Counted from the first letter of the stretch, positions 16,920 through 27,515 are shown. The stretch is 64,000 nt of DNA from CAVVXN01 sp963772585 (GCA_963772585.1 CAVYXV010000008.1:496001-560000), one strand, 5' to 3'. Notes: generated by a model from the sequence alone, not told the origin. Translations and numbers: made by a program.

Positions 16920-18128
16920 GCGACGGCCCCTTCCGGACGAAGACGGTCACCTGGGTGGCGATCATCGCGACCGCGTCGTTCGCGGTCGCGATGGCGCTGG
17001 TGATCTTCGGTCCGGACTTCGCCGCGCCCGGCAAGCCATACGAACCCACGGGGTACAGCGTCTCGGCGGTCGGGTACGCGGGGCTGGTGGCCACGCTGGA
17101 GGACCTGCACGTCCCCGTGGTGCTGAGTCGGTACGACTCCACGGGAAGAGCCCGGCCCACGGGCGTCCTGGTGGTCGCCGAGCCACGCGTGAATCGGGAC
17201 GATCCCTCGAACGACCTCGAGAGTCTGATCGACAAGTCCGACTTCACATTGCTCGTCCTTCCGAAGCGCCTGCCGGTGCCAGCGTCGGATCACGAGGGGT
17301 GGGTGTCGTTCGCCGAGGTTGCGGACGTCGGGATCCCGGAAGCCGTGCTACGGGACGCGGGGATCGATGCGAACGTGCGGCGGATCCAGCCCACGGCCGT
17401 CCAGCCGATCCAGAGCCGCATCGGCGCGGTCCCCACGTTCGACGAAGCCGAGCCGGTCCAGGTCGTGGAAGGTCCCGGGCTCTGGCCGCTCGTGACGACG
17501 CGGGACGGGGGCGTGATCCTCGCCGGTCTGGACCGCAAGCCGGGGCTGTTCATCCTCGCGGATCCCGACCCGCTCTCGAACGCCGGCTTCCACCTCGGGG
17601 ACAACGTCACGTTCTTCCTTCGGGTATTGAACCACGTCCGGGACGGCTACGAATCGGTCGTATTCGACGAGACCGTCCACGGCTTCGCGACCCAGCCCAC
17701 GATCTGGCGGGAGCTCTTCGCGTTTCCGCTGGTCCTCATCCCCATCCACCTGGTCCTCCTGATGGGTCTCGCCCTGTGGGCGGGGATGGATCGGTTCGGC
17801 CCCCCTCTCCCCACCAAGCCACCCCTCGGGGCGGGTACGCCCTTCCTCGTCGATCGCACCGCGGCGCTGCTGCGCTATGGCCGGACCTCCCGCCACGCGC
17901 TCCCCCGCTACCTGGACGTGGCGATCCGGGACGCCCGATCCACGCTCGACGCGCCGAGCCACCTGGAGCAGGACGCGCTGGACGCGTGGCTCGACCGGGT
18001 CGCCGAACACCGCGGCGCGCAGGACCGGGTGAGCGGGCTGCGGGAGGCCGTGGACTCGACACGCCGGCAACCGCACGAGATCCTCGTGGTTGCGGCACGC
18101 ATCCACCGATGGAAGAGGGAGATTCTCC

Positions 18129-18142
<14 letters not shown>
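16916..18142 (+). CDS. DUF4350-domain membrane protein
   Basis: 408 residues, GTG overlapping the previous stop (GTGA). A membrane helix at about 9-29 is followed by an exported domain with YSVSAVGYAGLVATLEDLHV, matching the DUF4350 start ('Sy.....G..al...L...g'), then a second membrane region at about 262-285 (LVLIPIHLVLLMGLALWAG) and a cytoplasmic helical tail. DUF4350 resembles a glutamine-amidotransferase-like fold without catalysis and accompanies DUF4129, MoxR and DUF58. It ends 14 bases inside the MoxR gene, so the set is translationally linked. Exact function unknown. Confidence 0.82.
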
Positions 18143-19085
<943 letters not shown>

Positions 19086-19104
19086 CGGCCGACGACCCGC
19101 CCCC

Positions 19105-20421
19105 TTGAAGCCGACGCCGCACCTCCTCCTGCTCTTCCTCGTCGCCCTCGTGACGGCCGTGCTCCCCGTCTTCCTCGGTCCGCGCCTCGTGTCGATCTGG
19201 CTCGTGACCGTCGCGACGCTCTTCCTGCTCGGGGGGCTCGACGCGATCCTCGCCCTGCCGCCTCGCCGCCTGGGCGTCACCTTGCAGGTCCCGCCGCGGA
19301 TCCCGATCGGTGAACGCGACGAGGCCACGCTGGCCCTTCGCGCGAGAAGCCGCTTCCGGCACACGCGGATCCGGGTGGCGGCGGAGACGGAAGGGGGCAT
19401 CGAGCCGCTGGGGATCCGCGTCTTCGGGCTGGCGGACGGAGGCGCCGTCGACGCCGCCCTTCCGCTCGTACCGACGCGCCGCGGTCGCACTCGCATCCGA
19501 CGGATCTGGCTGGACTGGACGGGCCCCCTGGGGCTGGTGCGGCGCCGCAAGCGGGTGCCCGTGGAGGCGGAGACCGCCATCGTGCCCAACGTGGGAGTTT
19601 CACGGAGCCGGGCGTTGCGGCTGTTCCGACGCCAGGAAACGTGGATCGGACTGAAGGCGATCCGGCACGTGGGCGAGGGCAGCGAGTTCGAGTCGCTCCG
19701 CGAGTACGTCCCGGGCCTCGACAGCCGCTCGATGAACTGGAAGGCATCCGCGCGACACCGTCAACTCATCAGCACGGAGTACCGCGACGAGCGCAACCAC
19801 CAGATCGTCGTCGCCCTGGACACGGGGCACCTGATGCAGGGTCCGGTGCAAGGCATCCCCAAGCTGGACCACGCCGCGACCGCCGCCATGGTCCTCGCCT
19901 ACGCCGGACTTCGCCACGGCGACCGGGTCGGCGCCTTCGCCTTCGACCAGGAGGTGAAGCAGTGGGTGGAGCCTCGGGGAGGCCTCCGCTCGCTGGCCCG
20001 TCTCCAGCAGTTCGCGGCGGAAGTGGAGTACACGACCGCGGAGACGAACTACACGCTGGGCCTCGCGGAGCTTTCCGCCCGGCTTCACCGCCGTTCCTTC
20101 GTGGTCGTGTTCACGGACTTCGTGGACACGGTGACGGCAGAGCTCATGATCGAGAACGCCGGGCGGCTCGCCGCGAAGCACCTCGTGACCTTCGTGACGT
20201 TTCGGGACCGTTTCCTGCGCGATCGCATCGACCGTGTCCCGTACGAACTGGGCGACGTCTATGGCGCGATCGTGGCATACGACTTCGCCCGCGAGAGGGA
20301 GCTCGTCCTGCATCGGCTGCGCCGCATGGGCATCTTCTGCATCGACGCCGATGTCCAGGACGTCTCGACGGACCTGATCAACCGGTATCTGGATGTCAAG
20401 CGCAGGGAGCTCGTCGGATGA
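19105..20421 (+). CDS. DUF58-domain protein
   Basis: 438 residues from a TTG start at 19105, the first start codon that keeps the two N-terminal membrane helices (LLLLFLVALVTAVLPVFLG and SIWLVTVATLFLLGGLDAIL). The DUF58 hallmark 'GSEFESLREYVPGLDSRSMN-WKASAR' is present at about residues 200-225, followed by a vWA-like fold beginning QIVVALDTGHLM with FTDFVD further on; the MIDAS-like motif is DTGHL rather than DxSxS, as in many DUF58 proteins. It is the normal partner of the upstream MoxR ATPase. It overlaps the next gene by ATGA. Confidence 0.93.
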   Translation: MKPTPHLLLLFLVALVTAVLPVFLGPRLVSIWLVTVATLFLLGGLDAILALPPRRLGVTLQVPPRIPIGERDEATLALRARSRFRHTRIRVAAETEGGIEPLGIRVFGLADGGAVDAALPLVPTRRGRTRIRRIWLDWTGPLGLVRRRKRVPVEAETAIVPNVGVSRSRALRLFRRQETWIGLKAIRHVGEGSEFESLREYVPGLDSRSMNWKASARHRQLISTEYRDERNHQIVVALDTGHLMQGPVQGIPKLDHAATAAMVLAYAGLRHGDRVGAFAFDQEVKQWVEPRGGLRSLARLQQFAAEVEYTTAETNYTLGLAELSARLHRRSFVVVFTDFVDTVTAELMIENAGRLAAKHLVTFVTFRDRFLRDRIDRVPYELGDVYGAIVAYDFARERELVLHRLRRMGIFCIDADVQDVSTDLINRYLDVKRRELVG

Positions 20422-21416
20422 CGCTTCGGCTCAAGTCCTACGAGTTCCGGCGGGAGCGCGAGCGGAGCTGGCGCGAACTGGAGTCCGTCGTCACGCGGGC
20501 GGAACGGCTCGGTCTGCCCGCCCTGGCCGAGGCGGACCGCCTGCGGTTGCCCACGCTCTACCGGGCGGCGCTGTCCTCGCTCAGCGTGGCGCGATCGATC
20601 TCGCTGGACCGCGCCCTGCTCGAGTACCTCGAAACCCTCTGCCAGCGCGCCTACTTCGTCGTGTACGGACCTCGCCAACCCCTGCGGGTGGTCGTCGAGG
20701 ACTTCTTCGTCCGTCGCTTTCCGGCCACCGTGCGCGCCTACGCTGGACCGTTCGTACTGGCCCTCGTGACGCTCCTCGGGGGCATCGCCGCGGGGTACTT
20801 CCTCGTGGACGCCCAGCCCGAGCGTTACTACGCCTTCGTACCCGATGCGATGGCCAACGGTCGCGGTCCCATGGCGACCACCGAGTTCCTCCGTTCGACC
20901 CTCTACGACACCGAGGCCCAGGGGGGCGCCCTCGCCGCATTCTCCTCGCTCCTGTTCACGCACAACGCCCGCATCGGGATGTTCTGCTTCGCCCTCGGAT
21001 TCGCCGCGGGCGTGCCCGTGATCCTGATGCTCCTCACGACGGGCTTCATGCTCGGCGCGATGAGCTGGGTCTTCATCAGCCGGGGCCTCGGCGTGGACTG
21101 GTGGGGGTGGCTCCTTCCACACGGCGTCACCGAGATGCTCGCGTTGCTCGTGTGCGCGGCCGCCGGCTTCGCGGTGGCCAAAGGGCTCCTGTTTCCCGGA
21201 GCCAGGCGCCGAATGGATGCGCTGGCCGAGGCGGGCAAGGACGCTGGCGTCCTCGTGGTCGGGGCCGTCCTCATGTTCCTCGTGGCCGGCCTGATCGAAG
21301 GTATCTTCCGCCAGGTCGTGGTGGATCCGGGCGCCCGCTACACGTTGGTCGTGCTGAGCGCCGCGTTCTGGATCGTGTACCTCGGACTGGCGGGGCGGGG
21401 GAGGACCGCGCCGTGA
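20418..21416 (+). CDS. stage II sporulation protein M (SpoIIM) family membrane protein
   Basis: 332 residues, ATG overlapping the DUF58 stop. A cytoplasmic helical N-terminus (about 1-110) is followed by five or six membrane helices, with the family-typical FTHNARIGMFCFALGFAAGVPVILMLLTTGFMLG and PHGVTEMLAL segments. In spore formers SpoIIM takes part in septal peptidoglycan hydrolysis; non-spore-formers carry this version next to MoxR/DUF58/RDD genes, where the role is unknown. There is no other sporulation gene here, so the name does not imply sporulation. Confidence 0.9.
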   Translation: MTLRLKSYEFRRERERSWRELESVVTRAERLGLPALAEADRLRLPTLYRAALSSLSVARSISLDRALLEYLETLCQRAYFVVYGPRQPLRVVVEDFFVRRFPATVRAYAGPFVLALVTLLGGIAAGYFLVDAQPERYYAFVPDAMANGRGPMATTEFLRSTLYDTEAQGGALAAFSSLLFTHNARIGMFCFALGFAAGVPVILMLLTTGFMLGAMSWVFISRGLGVDWWGWLLPHGVTEMLALLVCAAAGFAVAKGLLFPGARRRMDALAEAGKDAGVLVVGAVLMFLVAGLIEGIFRQVVVDPGARYTLVVLSAAFWIVYLGLAGRGRTAP

Positions 21417-22348
21417 CACCCGCCGCCACCCGGCCCCGCGCTCACCGACCCTACGAGTTGAGGAACCTGCGGGGGTTGCCTCGCGAGATCGTGACCCCCG
21501 AAGGCGTCGCCCTCGATTTCCGGGTGGCGCCGGTCGGGGACCGGGTCGCCGCGTTCCTCCTCGACCTCTTCTATCAGGCGATGGCCCTGCTTCTCCTCGG
21601 CCTCGCCATGTCGGTGCTTCTGATGGGCGCCGGGGGGTTTTTCGGAGGCGTGGCCGCAGCCGCGGGGGCGTTGTTCCTCTTCTTCGTCCAGAATCTCTAC
21701 TTCATCGTCTTCGAGGCGCGGACGCGGGGACAGACACCCGGGAAGCGGCAGCTCGGCATCCGCGTGATGGACGCGAATGGGGGACCGCTCACGACCGAGG
21801 CCGTGATCGTCCGCAACGTGATGCGAAGCCTCGAATTCTGGTTCCCCCTGCTCATCCTTCTCGCCCCGGAGCGGGTACTTCCCGGCATCCCCGGCTGGGC
21901 GACCCTGCTCGCGATCCTCTGGGTCGTGATCCTGGGTGCCCTCCCGCTCTTCAACCAGTGGAACCTCCGGGCCGGAGACCTCGTCGCGGGAACGCTGGTC
22001 GTGGTGGCTCCGCGGTCCATCCTCCTCGACGACATCGGCAAGTACGCCGTCGAGAAACGCGCCGACCCCGAGGACGCCTACGTCTTCAACCAGGCGCAGC
22101 TCGACGCATACGGCATCTACGAGCTGCAGGTCCTCGAGGAAGTCCTTCGCCGCGAGAGCGCCAGTCTCGACCAGCAGCGAACCGCGCGAGCCGTGGCCGA
22201 TCGGATCGCTCGCAAGATCCGGTGGCCGGTCCCGATCCCCCACGCGGAGACGCGCCGCTTCCTGCGCGAGTACTACGCCGCGCTCCGCCTCCGACTCGAG
22301 CAACGCATGCTCTTCGGCAAGCGCAAGGAGGACAAGCACGACCGCTGA
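21413..22348 (+). CDS. RDD-family membrane protein, last gene of the MoxR operon
   Basis: 311 residues, GTG overlapping the SpoIIM stop (GTGA). The RDD domain runs from residue 28 or so (VGDRVAAFLLDLFYQAM) with its Arg-Asp motif, through the hydrophobic segment FFVQNLYFIVFEARTRGQTPGKRQLGIRV, which is the family signature, to 'WNLRAGDLVAGTLVV'. A charged cytoplasmic tail of about 110 residues follows. RDD proteins are small transport or channel-like membrane proteins. Its gene ends in a convergent gap of 33 bases with the glycosyltransferase gene. Confidence 0.9.
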   Translation: MTPAATRPRAHRPYELRNLRGLPREIVTPEGVALDFRVAPVGDRVAAFLLDLFYQAMALLLLGLAMSVLLMGAGGFFGGVAAAAGALFLFFVQNLYFIVFEARTRGQTPGKRQLGIRVMDANGGPLTTEAVIVRNVMRSLEFWFPLLILLAPERVLPGIPGWATLLAILWVVILGALPLFNQWNLRAGDLVAGTLVVVAPRSILLDDIGKYAVEKRADPEDAYVFNQAQLDAYGIYELQVLEEVLRRESASLDQQRTARAVADRIARKIRWPVPIPHAETRRFLREYYAALRLRLEQRMLFGKRKEDKHDR

Positions 22349-22366
22349 CGGGGCGGGGTGAGGGGC

Positions 22367-22380
22367 GCGGACGAGTCCGC
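22367..22380. terminator. possible bidirectional hairpin between convergent genes
   Basis: GCGGA/TCCGC (22367-22371 with 22376-22380) around loop CGAG, in the 33-base gap between the convergent stops 22348 and 22382. There is no T-tract, so termination is weakly supported. Confidence 0.3.
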
Positions 22381-22381
22381 C

Positions 22382-23998
22382 TCATCGCTTGTCCCGATTG
22401 CGTACGGCGGACAGGTAACGGTGGGTGGCGCCTCGCCAGGGGAGGGGGACGTCCTGGAGGAGGTCGCCGGATTCGGCGATGAGCTCGCGGAGGACGTCGG
22501 CACCGTGTTCGAGGGGAAGCCAGAAGGCGACGTGGGCTCCGGGCGGGGCGTCCTGCCAGGCGGCACGCAGGTCGTGGCGGATGCGCACGCGGTCGCCCAG
22601 GTAGGCGAGGACCTGGGGCGGGGTCCACTCCGTGACGGTGATCGGCGTCCCGGCCGGCGTTCGCGCGAGCATGGCCTCGCACATCGGCCTCGGCGAGTAG
22701 GCGGCGTTTCGCGCGGGAACGTAGGCGCGCAGGAACGCCGCCTGGGCGGGGATGGCCGCGAGCAGCGCCAGGAGCAGGGCCGCCTCCAGCCGCCGCGCGA
22801 GGACCGCGAGGAGGACGCCCACGCCGACGAGCGAGACGAGACCTCCCTCCACCCACGCCTCGGCGGCGCCGAGGCCGCCCATCGTGACGAGCACGCGGCC
22901 GAGCACGACGCCCGCCAGGACGAGCGCGACGGCGGCGATGGTGGCGGCGGCGCGCGCGGCGCTTCGACGGCCCGCCCTCCGGAAGTCGTCCCGGAAGCGC
23001 ACGCCCGCGTAGCCCGCAAGGAGCGCGAGAGCCGGGTAGGCGGGCAGGAGGTAGCGGTCGTCCTTCCCTTCGAAGAACGAGAAGAGGATCAACGGGACGG
23101 CCACGCTCGTCGCGAGGAAGGCCACGAACGACCGGTCCTGCCGCTTCAGGCCGAACAGCCACGGCAGCGGGACGAGCGCGGGAGCGGCCCCCGCGGGCAG
23201 GACGGCGAGGTAGTACCAGACGGGCGCGGCGTTGTGGATGTCCTCCGAAACGACGCGCTCCACCGCCTCGTGCACGAAGGTGTCCCAGACCGGGGCGACG
23301 CCCGTCTGGAGCAGCATCGGCACCATCCACGCGGCGAAGATCCCGAAGGCGAGGGCGCCGCCCAGGAGGTGGTCGGAGACTCGGAGTCCCCTTCCCTTCC
23401 GGGCGAGGTGGTAGAGGGCCATGGGCGGCACCACGAACACGAGTGCGGGGGGCCCCTTGTCCAGGAGGGCGAACCCGAGGGCGGCCCAGCCGAGGAGGGC
23501 CCATCGCCGTCCCGCGCGGCGGTCCGTCGCCACCGCCGACTCGTAGAGGGCGGCGAGGGAGGCGAAGACGAGGAGCGCGAGACTCGCCTCGATCTCGGCC
23601 CGGCGGCCCTTCTCGAGGACCAGCGGGAGGACGAGGTAGAAGAACGCGGCCGCCATGCCGGCGCCGCCCCGCCCGCGTCGCCGCGCGAAGCCCCAGATCA
23701 GGAGGGCCGTCGCGAGCACGGAGAGGGCCGAGGGGAGACGGGCCGGGAAGGGTGCGACCCCGCCGGCCATCCAGGACGAGACCGCGATGGTCCAGGGGCA
23801 GAGCGGAGGCTTGCGGTAGTAGGGCCGGTCGGCGAGGTGGGGCACGACCCAATCGCCGGTCGAGATCATGCGCTCGGCCGCGGCGACCCGGAAGCCTTCG
23901 AGGCTCGTGTCCACGTCGGTGGCCCCGAGCCCCGTGAGGTAGAGGAACCCCCAGAACGCGATCAGCAGGGCGACCAGGGCGGGCTTCTTCGTACGCAT
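22382..23998 (-). CDS. GT39-like integral membrane glycosyltransferase (ArnT/PMT family)
   Basis: 538 residues and about twelve membrane helices. The first extracytoplasmic loop reads TSLEGFRVAAAERMISTGDW, then RPYYRKPPLCPW, the ArnT/PMT pattern ('DE.RYae.areM..sGdw ... y.kPPl.yW'), but the usual acidic pair of the catalytic loop is replaced by SLEG, so activity cannot be assumed. These enzymes transfer sugars from polyprenyl-phosphate donors to lipids or proteins on the outer face of the inner membrane. The exported C-terminal domain contains VTEWTPPQVLAYLG. It lies 22 bases after the membrane-protein gene 24021-24902 and is probably co-transcribed with it. Confidence 0.82.
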   Translation of the reverse strand: MRTKKPALVALLIAFWGFLYLTGLGATDVDTSLEGFRVAAAERMISTGDWVVPHLADRPYYRKPPLCPWTIAVSSWMAGGVAPFPARLPSALSVLATALLIWGFARRRGRGGAGMAAAFFYLVLPLVLEKGRRAEIEASLALLVFASLAALYESAVATDRRAGRRWALLGWAALGFALLDKGPPALVFVVPPMALYHLARKGRGLRVSDHLLGGALAFGIFAAWMVPMLLQTGVAPVWDTFVHEAVERVVSEDIHNAAPVWYYLAVLPAGAAPALVPLPWLFGLKRQDRSFVAFLATSVAVPLILFSFFEGKDDRYLLPAYPALALLAGYAGVRFRDDFRRAGRRSAARAAATIAAVALVLAGVVLGRVLVTMGGLGAAEAWVEGGLVSLVGVGVLLAVLARRLEAALLLALLAAIPAQAAFLRAYVPARNAAYSPRPMCEAMLARTPAGTPITVTEWTPPQVLAYLGDRVRIRHDLRAAWQDAPPGAHVAFWLPLEHGADVLRELIAESGDLLQDVPLPWRGATHRYLSAVRNRDKR

Positions 23999-24020
23999 GA
24001 CCCTCCGCAGGCCCCGAGTG

Positions 24021-24902
24021 TTACGCGAACACCTCCAGGATGTCGCGGCTGGTCACGCCCTCCTTGCCATGCCGGAGGTCGTGGTAGACGACGGCCGCGG
24101 CCGTCGCGAGCAGGAGGTCGGGGACGAGGAGGAACGCGCTGCCCACCAGGAGGCGGCTCACGTCTCCGGAAGGTGGCCACCAACGCTCGAGGCCGAGGCT
24201 CCAGCACGCGTGGGGCGCGACGTAGAGGATGAAGAAGATCGCGACGATCGGCGCGCGGGTACCTCTCGTGAGCCAACCGCTGCGCGAGAGGGCCCGAAAG
24301 GGCCCGCTGCGCTCCACGATGGCGACCTGCGCGGCCACGAAACAGTCGCCGACGACGAGCGCGATCACCGCGACGCCGGCGAGGAAGAAGGCGAGCAGGA
24401 CCAGGGCGCCGTGGGCGCCCATGACTCCGACCATGGGCGCCACGGTCAGCGCGATGAAAACGAGTCCCGCGAGGAGCATCAGCAGGACGAGAACGCCGAC
24501 GACGAGGACCGAGAAGACGCTTCGGAGACCGCGCAAACCGGCGACCCACCCCACCCGCGATCCGCTCAGATCGGCGTAGACCGTCCGGGAGACGAAACAC
24601 TGGAGCATGCCGGCGGCGACGAAGCTGCCGGCGAGGTCGATCCAGTCCGCCGTGTTCGACGGGGGGGCGGCCCACCACCCCTCGGCGAAACCCAGGCGAC
24701 GGACGACGAGCGGCGCCTCGACGAGCAGCCCGAACGTCGCGAACAGCGGCGCCTGTCGTGCGAAGACACGGCCCGTGACGCCCAGCACGCGTCCCGCCCC
24801 GAGGCGGACGCGGGGGTTCTCCAAGGACCACCGTCGCGTCCGCGTGGGCACGGGGGCCCGGACGGGGTGGCGGCCCCTGGGATCCGGCGGCAGCTCGTTC
24901 AC
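24021..24902 (-). CDS. polytopic membrane protein of unknown function
   Basis: 293 residues, GTG start at 24902 with GGAGGGGAAGG seven or so bases upstream. There is a charged N-terminal region of about 35 residues, then at least five or six membrane helices (about 45-290). Such folds are sometimes annotated as a glycerophosphodiester-phosphodiesterase-type membrane domain or DUF975; the match is by shape only. It is the first gene of a likely two-gene operon with the GT39-like gene. No catalytic motif is seen. Confidence 0.65.
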   Translation of the reverse strand: MNELPPDPRGRHPVRAPVPTRTRRWSLENPRVRLGAGRVLGVTGRVFARQAPLFATFGLLVEAPLVVRRLGFAEGWWAAPPSNTADWIDLAGSFVAAGMLQCFVSRTVYADLSGSRVGWVAGLRGLRSVFSVLVVGVLVLLMLLAGLVFIALTVAPMVGVMGAHGALVLLAFFLAGVAVIALVVGDCFVAAQVAIVERSGPFRALSRSGWLTRGTRAPIVAIFFILYVAPHACWSLGLERWWPPSGDVSRLLVGSAFLLVPDLLLATAAAVVYHDLRHGKEGVTSRDILEVFA

Positions 24903-25158
24903 GAGCCTTCCCCTCCGTTCCCTACTGTCCTGCGTCGCACGTTCGTGTGCAATCGTGTGTCAGGGAAGACGCCCGTGGGGACCCCGGACGGTGTCCCTTG
25001 GCGGCGTTCGCCTCCGATCGGCGCGCTGGATGGGGAGCGGAGGCCCCATGAGGACGACGCCGCGTACGACCGTACGCAAGGAGGACGAAGGGGGCCGATC
25101 GCCCCCAGGCCAGCGCGCCGCACGGCCTCATGGATGGGAACTCCCGGCACGCGGCCCA
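24903..25158. other. 256-base intergenic region carrying repeat A copy 2
   Basis: Between the GTG of the membrane protein (24902) and the stop of the DUF2207 gene (25159). Repeat A occupies 25002-25151. The short frames crossing it are repeat translations. Nothing else is recognised. Confidence 0.65.
25002..25151 (+). repeat. dispersed structured repeat A, copy 2
   Basis: It matches 8747-8896 in the same orientation. The 100-nt core is 25020-25119, with closing helix 25020-25029/25110-25119, hairpins at 25030-25049, 25062-25077 and 25090-25106, and two 12-nt linkers. The only core change is T8840 to C25095, which keeps a base pair with G25101 if the displayed strand is RNA (U-G becoming C-G) but is A-C versus G-C on the opposite strand. 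It ends seven bases from a minus-strand stop codon. Confidence 0.8.
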
Positions 25159-26904
25159 CTACCAGCCGCCGCCTCCCCCGCCGCCAAAGCCGCCGCCGGA
25201 AAACCCTCCGCCGGAGAAGCCGCTGCCGCCGCTCCAACCGCCGCCCCACGAGTGGCCGCCCGTGCCGCTCGAGGAAGACCGCGGCGCGGCGAGCAGGTTC
25301 TGCCCGACGCCGCGCCCGAAGCCACGCAGCCCGGAGGTGAGGGCGAAGGCGTCCAGAGGCCCGCCGGAGCGCGAGTGGTACCAGTCGGGCGCCTGCTCGT
25401 AGAGCCCGGCGAACGCCTCGGCCCAGCGGTCGGAGAGCCCCAGTGCGATCGCGAGCGGGAGGACGCGATCGAAGTGGTCCGCGGGTTGGTGCGCCAGCCG
25501 CTCGCGCTCGGCCGTGGTGATGTACTCCTCGATCCCCTTGACGCGCGCCAGCGTGTCGAGCCCCTTCCCGGTGCGCTGGGGCATGGCCCCCGCGATGACG
25601 AGATAGCCGCCGGCCGAAAGCACGAGGATCACCCAGTAGAGCCAGGTGGTGTCGGCCCAGAGGCCGAACACCGCGAGGAGGATGAAGGCGAGGACGGCGT
25701 AGCCGGTCCAACTCGTCGCGACGTCCTCGGGAGACTTGCGGAAGAGCTTCTTTTTCACGAGGCCGCTCATCACCGCCTTGCGGATCCCGGGGAGCTTCGC
25801 GTGGAACTTGTACTTCAAGGACTTCATCTTCACCGTCGTCGCCTCGCCCTTGAAGAGGCCTTCGAGGAGGTCCTTCTCGAAGGGCGCGAGCCGGGCCCCG
25901 TCCTTCGCCTCGGGCACGAGTTCGATCTTCCAGTCGCCCTTGACCTCCTCGATCCTCAGGACGCCCCGCACGGCGAGATCCACGATGGACGCCGTGAGGT
26001 CACGGTGGTCGAAGGAATCGTCGGCGATGACCCCGATCTCGGCGGGACGCAGGTCGTCGGGGGCGCGCCAGTCGGGAACGATCGTGCGGTCCGAGAGCGG
26101 ATCGCGTCCCCACGCCCTCCACGCCAGGAAGAAGAGGACGAGCACGAGCAGCGGGATGAGCACGTGCCAGTTGGCAAGCGCCCACCAGCCGAGCCGCTGG
26201 AGGAACGCGGGGCGGGCCACGTATCCCGGCGGAAAGCTCACGGCCACGGTCAGGCCGGACCCGGGCGACAGGGTATCCGTGGTCACGAACCGCAGGGTGT
26301 GTGCCTCCCGATCGACCTTCCAGTTCCCGCCCGTGCTGCCGTACCGCCCCGTGAAGGCCGTCGCCCGGATCCGGTCCTCGGGCACCGCTTCGGGCAGGGT
26401 CACCATGGCCGACGCCTCGTGGATCGGGGCCTCCCAGTCGTTCCCCGTCACGTTCCAGTAGAGCTCGTCGTAGGCCCCGTACGCCTCGTCCTCCCCGGCC
26501 CATCCCCGGACCACGTCCCAGGCGCGGTAGCGGAGGACCACGACGCGCGTGGCGTCCTGGGCCCCGGGCACGCGGATCTTCACCTCGAGACGCCCCGACT
26601 TCCGCTTCGTCCAGTGTTCCAGCTCCCGCCCCCGGTCGTCTTCGACCGCGTCCAGGCGAAGGCGGAGTTGGTTCCGGGTGCCGTTGCGATACGTGTAGCC
26701 GTAGGGGATCCACCGGAAGATCCCGTTCCACGTCCCGTGGAAGGCGACCGCGATGCGCTCCTCCACCCGGACCGTCCCGTCGGCGGCCACGTCGATTCGC
26801 GCCCCGAACGTCTCGATCTCCAGCGACCGCGCCTGCGCGGTTCGCGCCGAGACGGCGGCGAGCGCCCCCACGAGCAGCAGGGCGGAGAGGATCCGACGCA
26901 TCAT
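25159..26904 (-). CDS. DUF2207 membrane protein
   Basis: 581 residues. Two ATGs overlap the LemA stop (ATGATG at 26904-26899); I use the first, which makes a 4-base ATGA overlap. Signal peptide (LLVGALAAVSARTAQA), then an exported beta domain with ARIDVAADGTVRVEERIAVAF, the start of DUF2207, a membrane helix, and a large cytoplasmic domain with PDDLRPAEIGVIADDSFDHR and further membrane helices. The C-terminus is a glycine/serine tail (SGGGFSGGGFGGGGGGGW), typical for this family. The neighbour upstream is LemA, its usual partner. Function unknown. Confidence 0.88.
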   Translation of the reverse strand: MMRRILSALLLVGALAAVSARTAQARSLEIETFGARIDVAADGTVRVEERIAVAFHGTWNGIFRWIPYGYTYRNGTRNQLRLRLDAVEDDRGRELEHWTKRKSGRLEVKIRVPGAQDATRVVVLRYRAWDVVRGWAGEDEAYGAYDELYWNVTGNDWEAPIHEASAMVTLPEAVPEDRIRATAFTGRYGSTGGNWKVDREAHTLRFVTTDTLSPGSGLTVAVSFPPGYVARPAFLQRLGWWALANWHVLIPLLVLVLFFLAWRAWGRDPLSDRTIVPDWRAPDDLRPAEIGVIADDSFDHRDLTASIVDLAVRGVLRIEEVKGDWKIELVPEAKDGARLAPFEKDLLEGLFKGEATTVKMKSLKYKFHAKLPGIRKAVMSGLVKKKLFRKSPEDVATSWTGYAVLAFILLAVFGLWADTTWLYWVILVLSAGGYLVIAGAMPQRTGKGLDTLARVKGIEEYITTAERERLAHQPADHFDRVLPLAIALGLSDRWAEAFAGLYEQAPDWYHSRSGGPLDAFALTSGLRGFGRGVGQNLLAAPRSSSSGTGGHSWGGGWSGGSGFSGGGFSGGGFGGGGGGGW

Positions 26905-27515
26905 CCCTGTCCCTCCTCCCGGTCGTCCCGGGTTGGACGTTCCACGTCCCAGTCCACGCGGACGGCGTGGCGTTCGGCCGCGTCGTCGAGCTCGAAGAAC
27001 TCCGCCTCCTTCACGCTGGCGGCCGCGGCGATCATGTTCGACGGAAACTGCTGGACGCGGGTGTTCAGGTCGCGGACGGTGCCGTTGTAGTAGCGGCGCG
27101 CGTACTGGAGGTCGTCTTCGATCCGGACGAGGTCGCCGTGGAGCTGGCGGAAGTTCGCGTCCGCCTTGAGCTCGGGATAGCGCTCGACGAGCGCGATCAA
27201 CCGGTCCAGCGAACGACCGAGCCCCTCCTCCCGCCTGGCCCGCTCGCCCACGCCCTCCGCCCCGGCGGCCCGGGTCCGGGCTTCCACGACCTCCTCGAGC
27301 GTCTCGCGCTCGTGTCGGGCGTAGGCCCCCACGACCTTGACGAGGTTCGGCACCAGGTCGCTGCGGCGCTTCAACTGCACGTCCACACCGCTGAAGGCTT
27401 CCCGGACCTTCTGTCGCAACCGGATGAAGCGGTTGAAGGTCAGCACGGTGTAGAGAAGGACGAGGGCGCCGACGACGACGGCGCCGGTCCAGGCGGGCGT
27501 GAGGGCGATCGGCAT
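26901..27515 (-). CDS. LemA-family protein
   Basis: 204 residues, ATG at 27515. One N-terminal membrane helix (about 8-26), then the coiled helical LemA domain: FNRFIRLRQKVREAFSGVDV, QLKRRSDLVPNLVKVVGAYA, and the closing LNTRVQQFPSNMIA. LemA proteins are membrane-anchored and often paired with DUF2207, as here with an ATGA overlap. A near -10 box TACAAA lies eight bases before the ATG. The protein is intact and of normal size. Confidence 0.93.
   Translation of the reverse strand: MPIALTPAWTGAVVVGALVLLYTVLTFNRFIRLRQKVREAFSGVDVQLKRRSDLVPNLVKVVGAYARHERETLEEVVEARTRAAGAEGVGERARREEGLGRSLDRLIALVERYPELKADANFRQLHGDLVRIEDDLQYARRYYNGTVRDLNTRVQQFPSNMIAAAASVKEAEFFELDDAAERHAVRVDWDVERPTRDDREEGQG

Noticed and set aside
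20418..21416. SpoIIM homologue as evidence for sporulation
   Set aside because: The family occurs in non-sporulating phyla in the MoxR/DUF58 context and no other sporulation gene is here.
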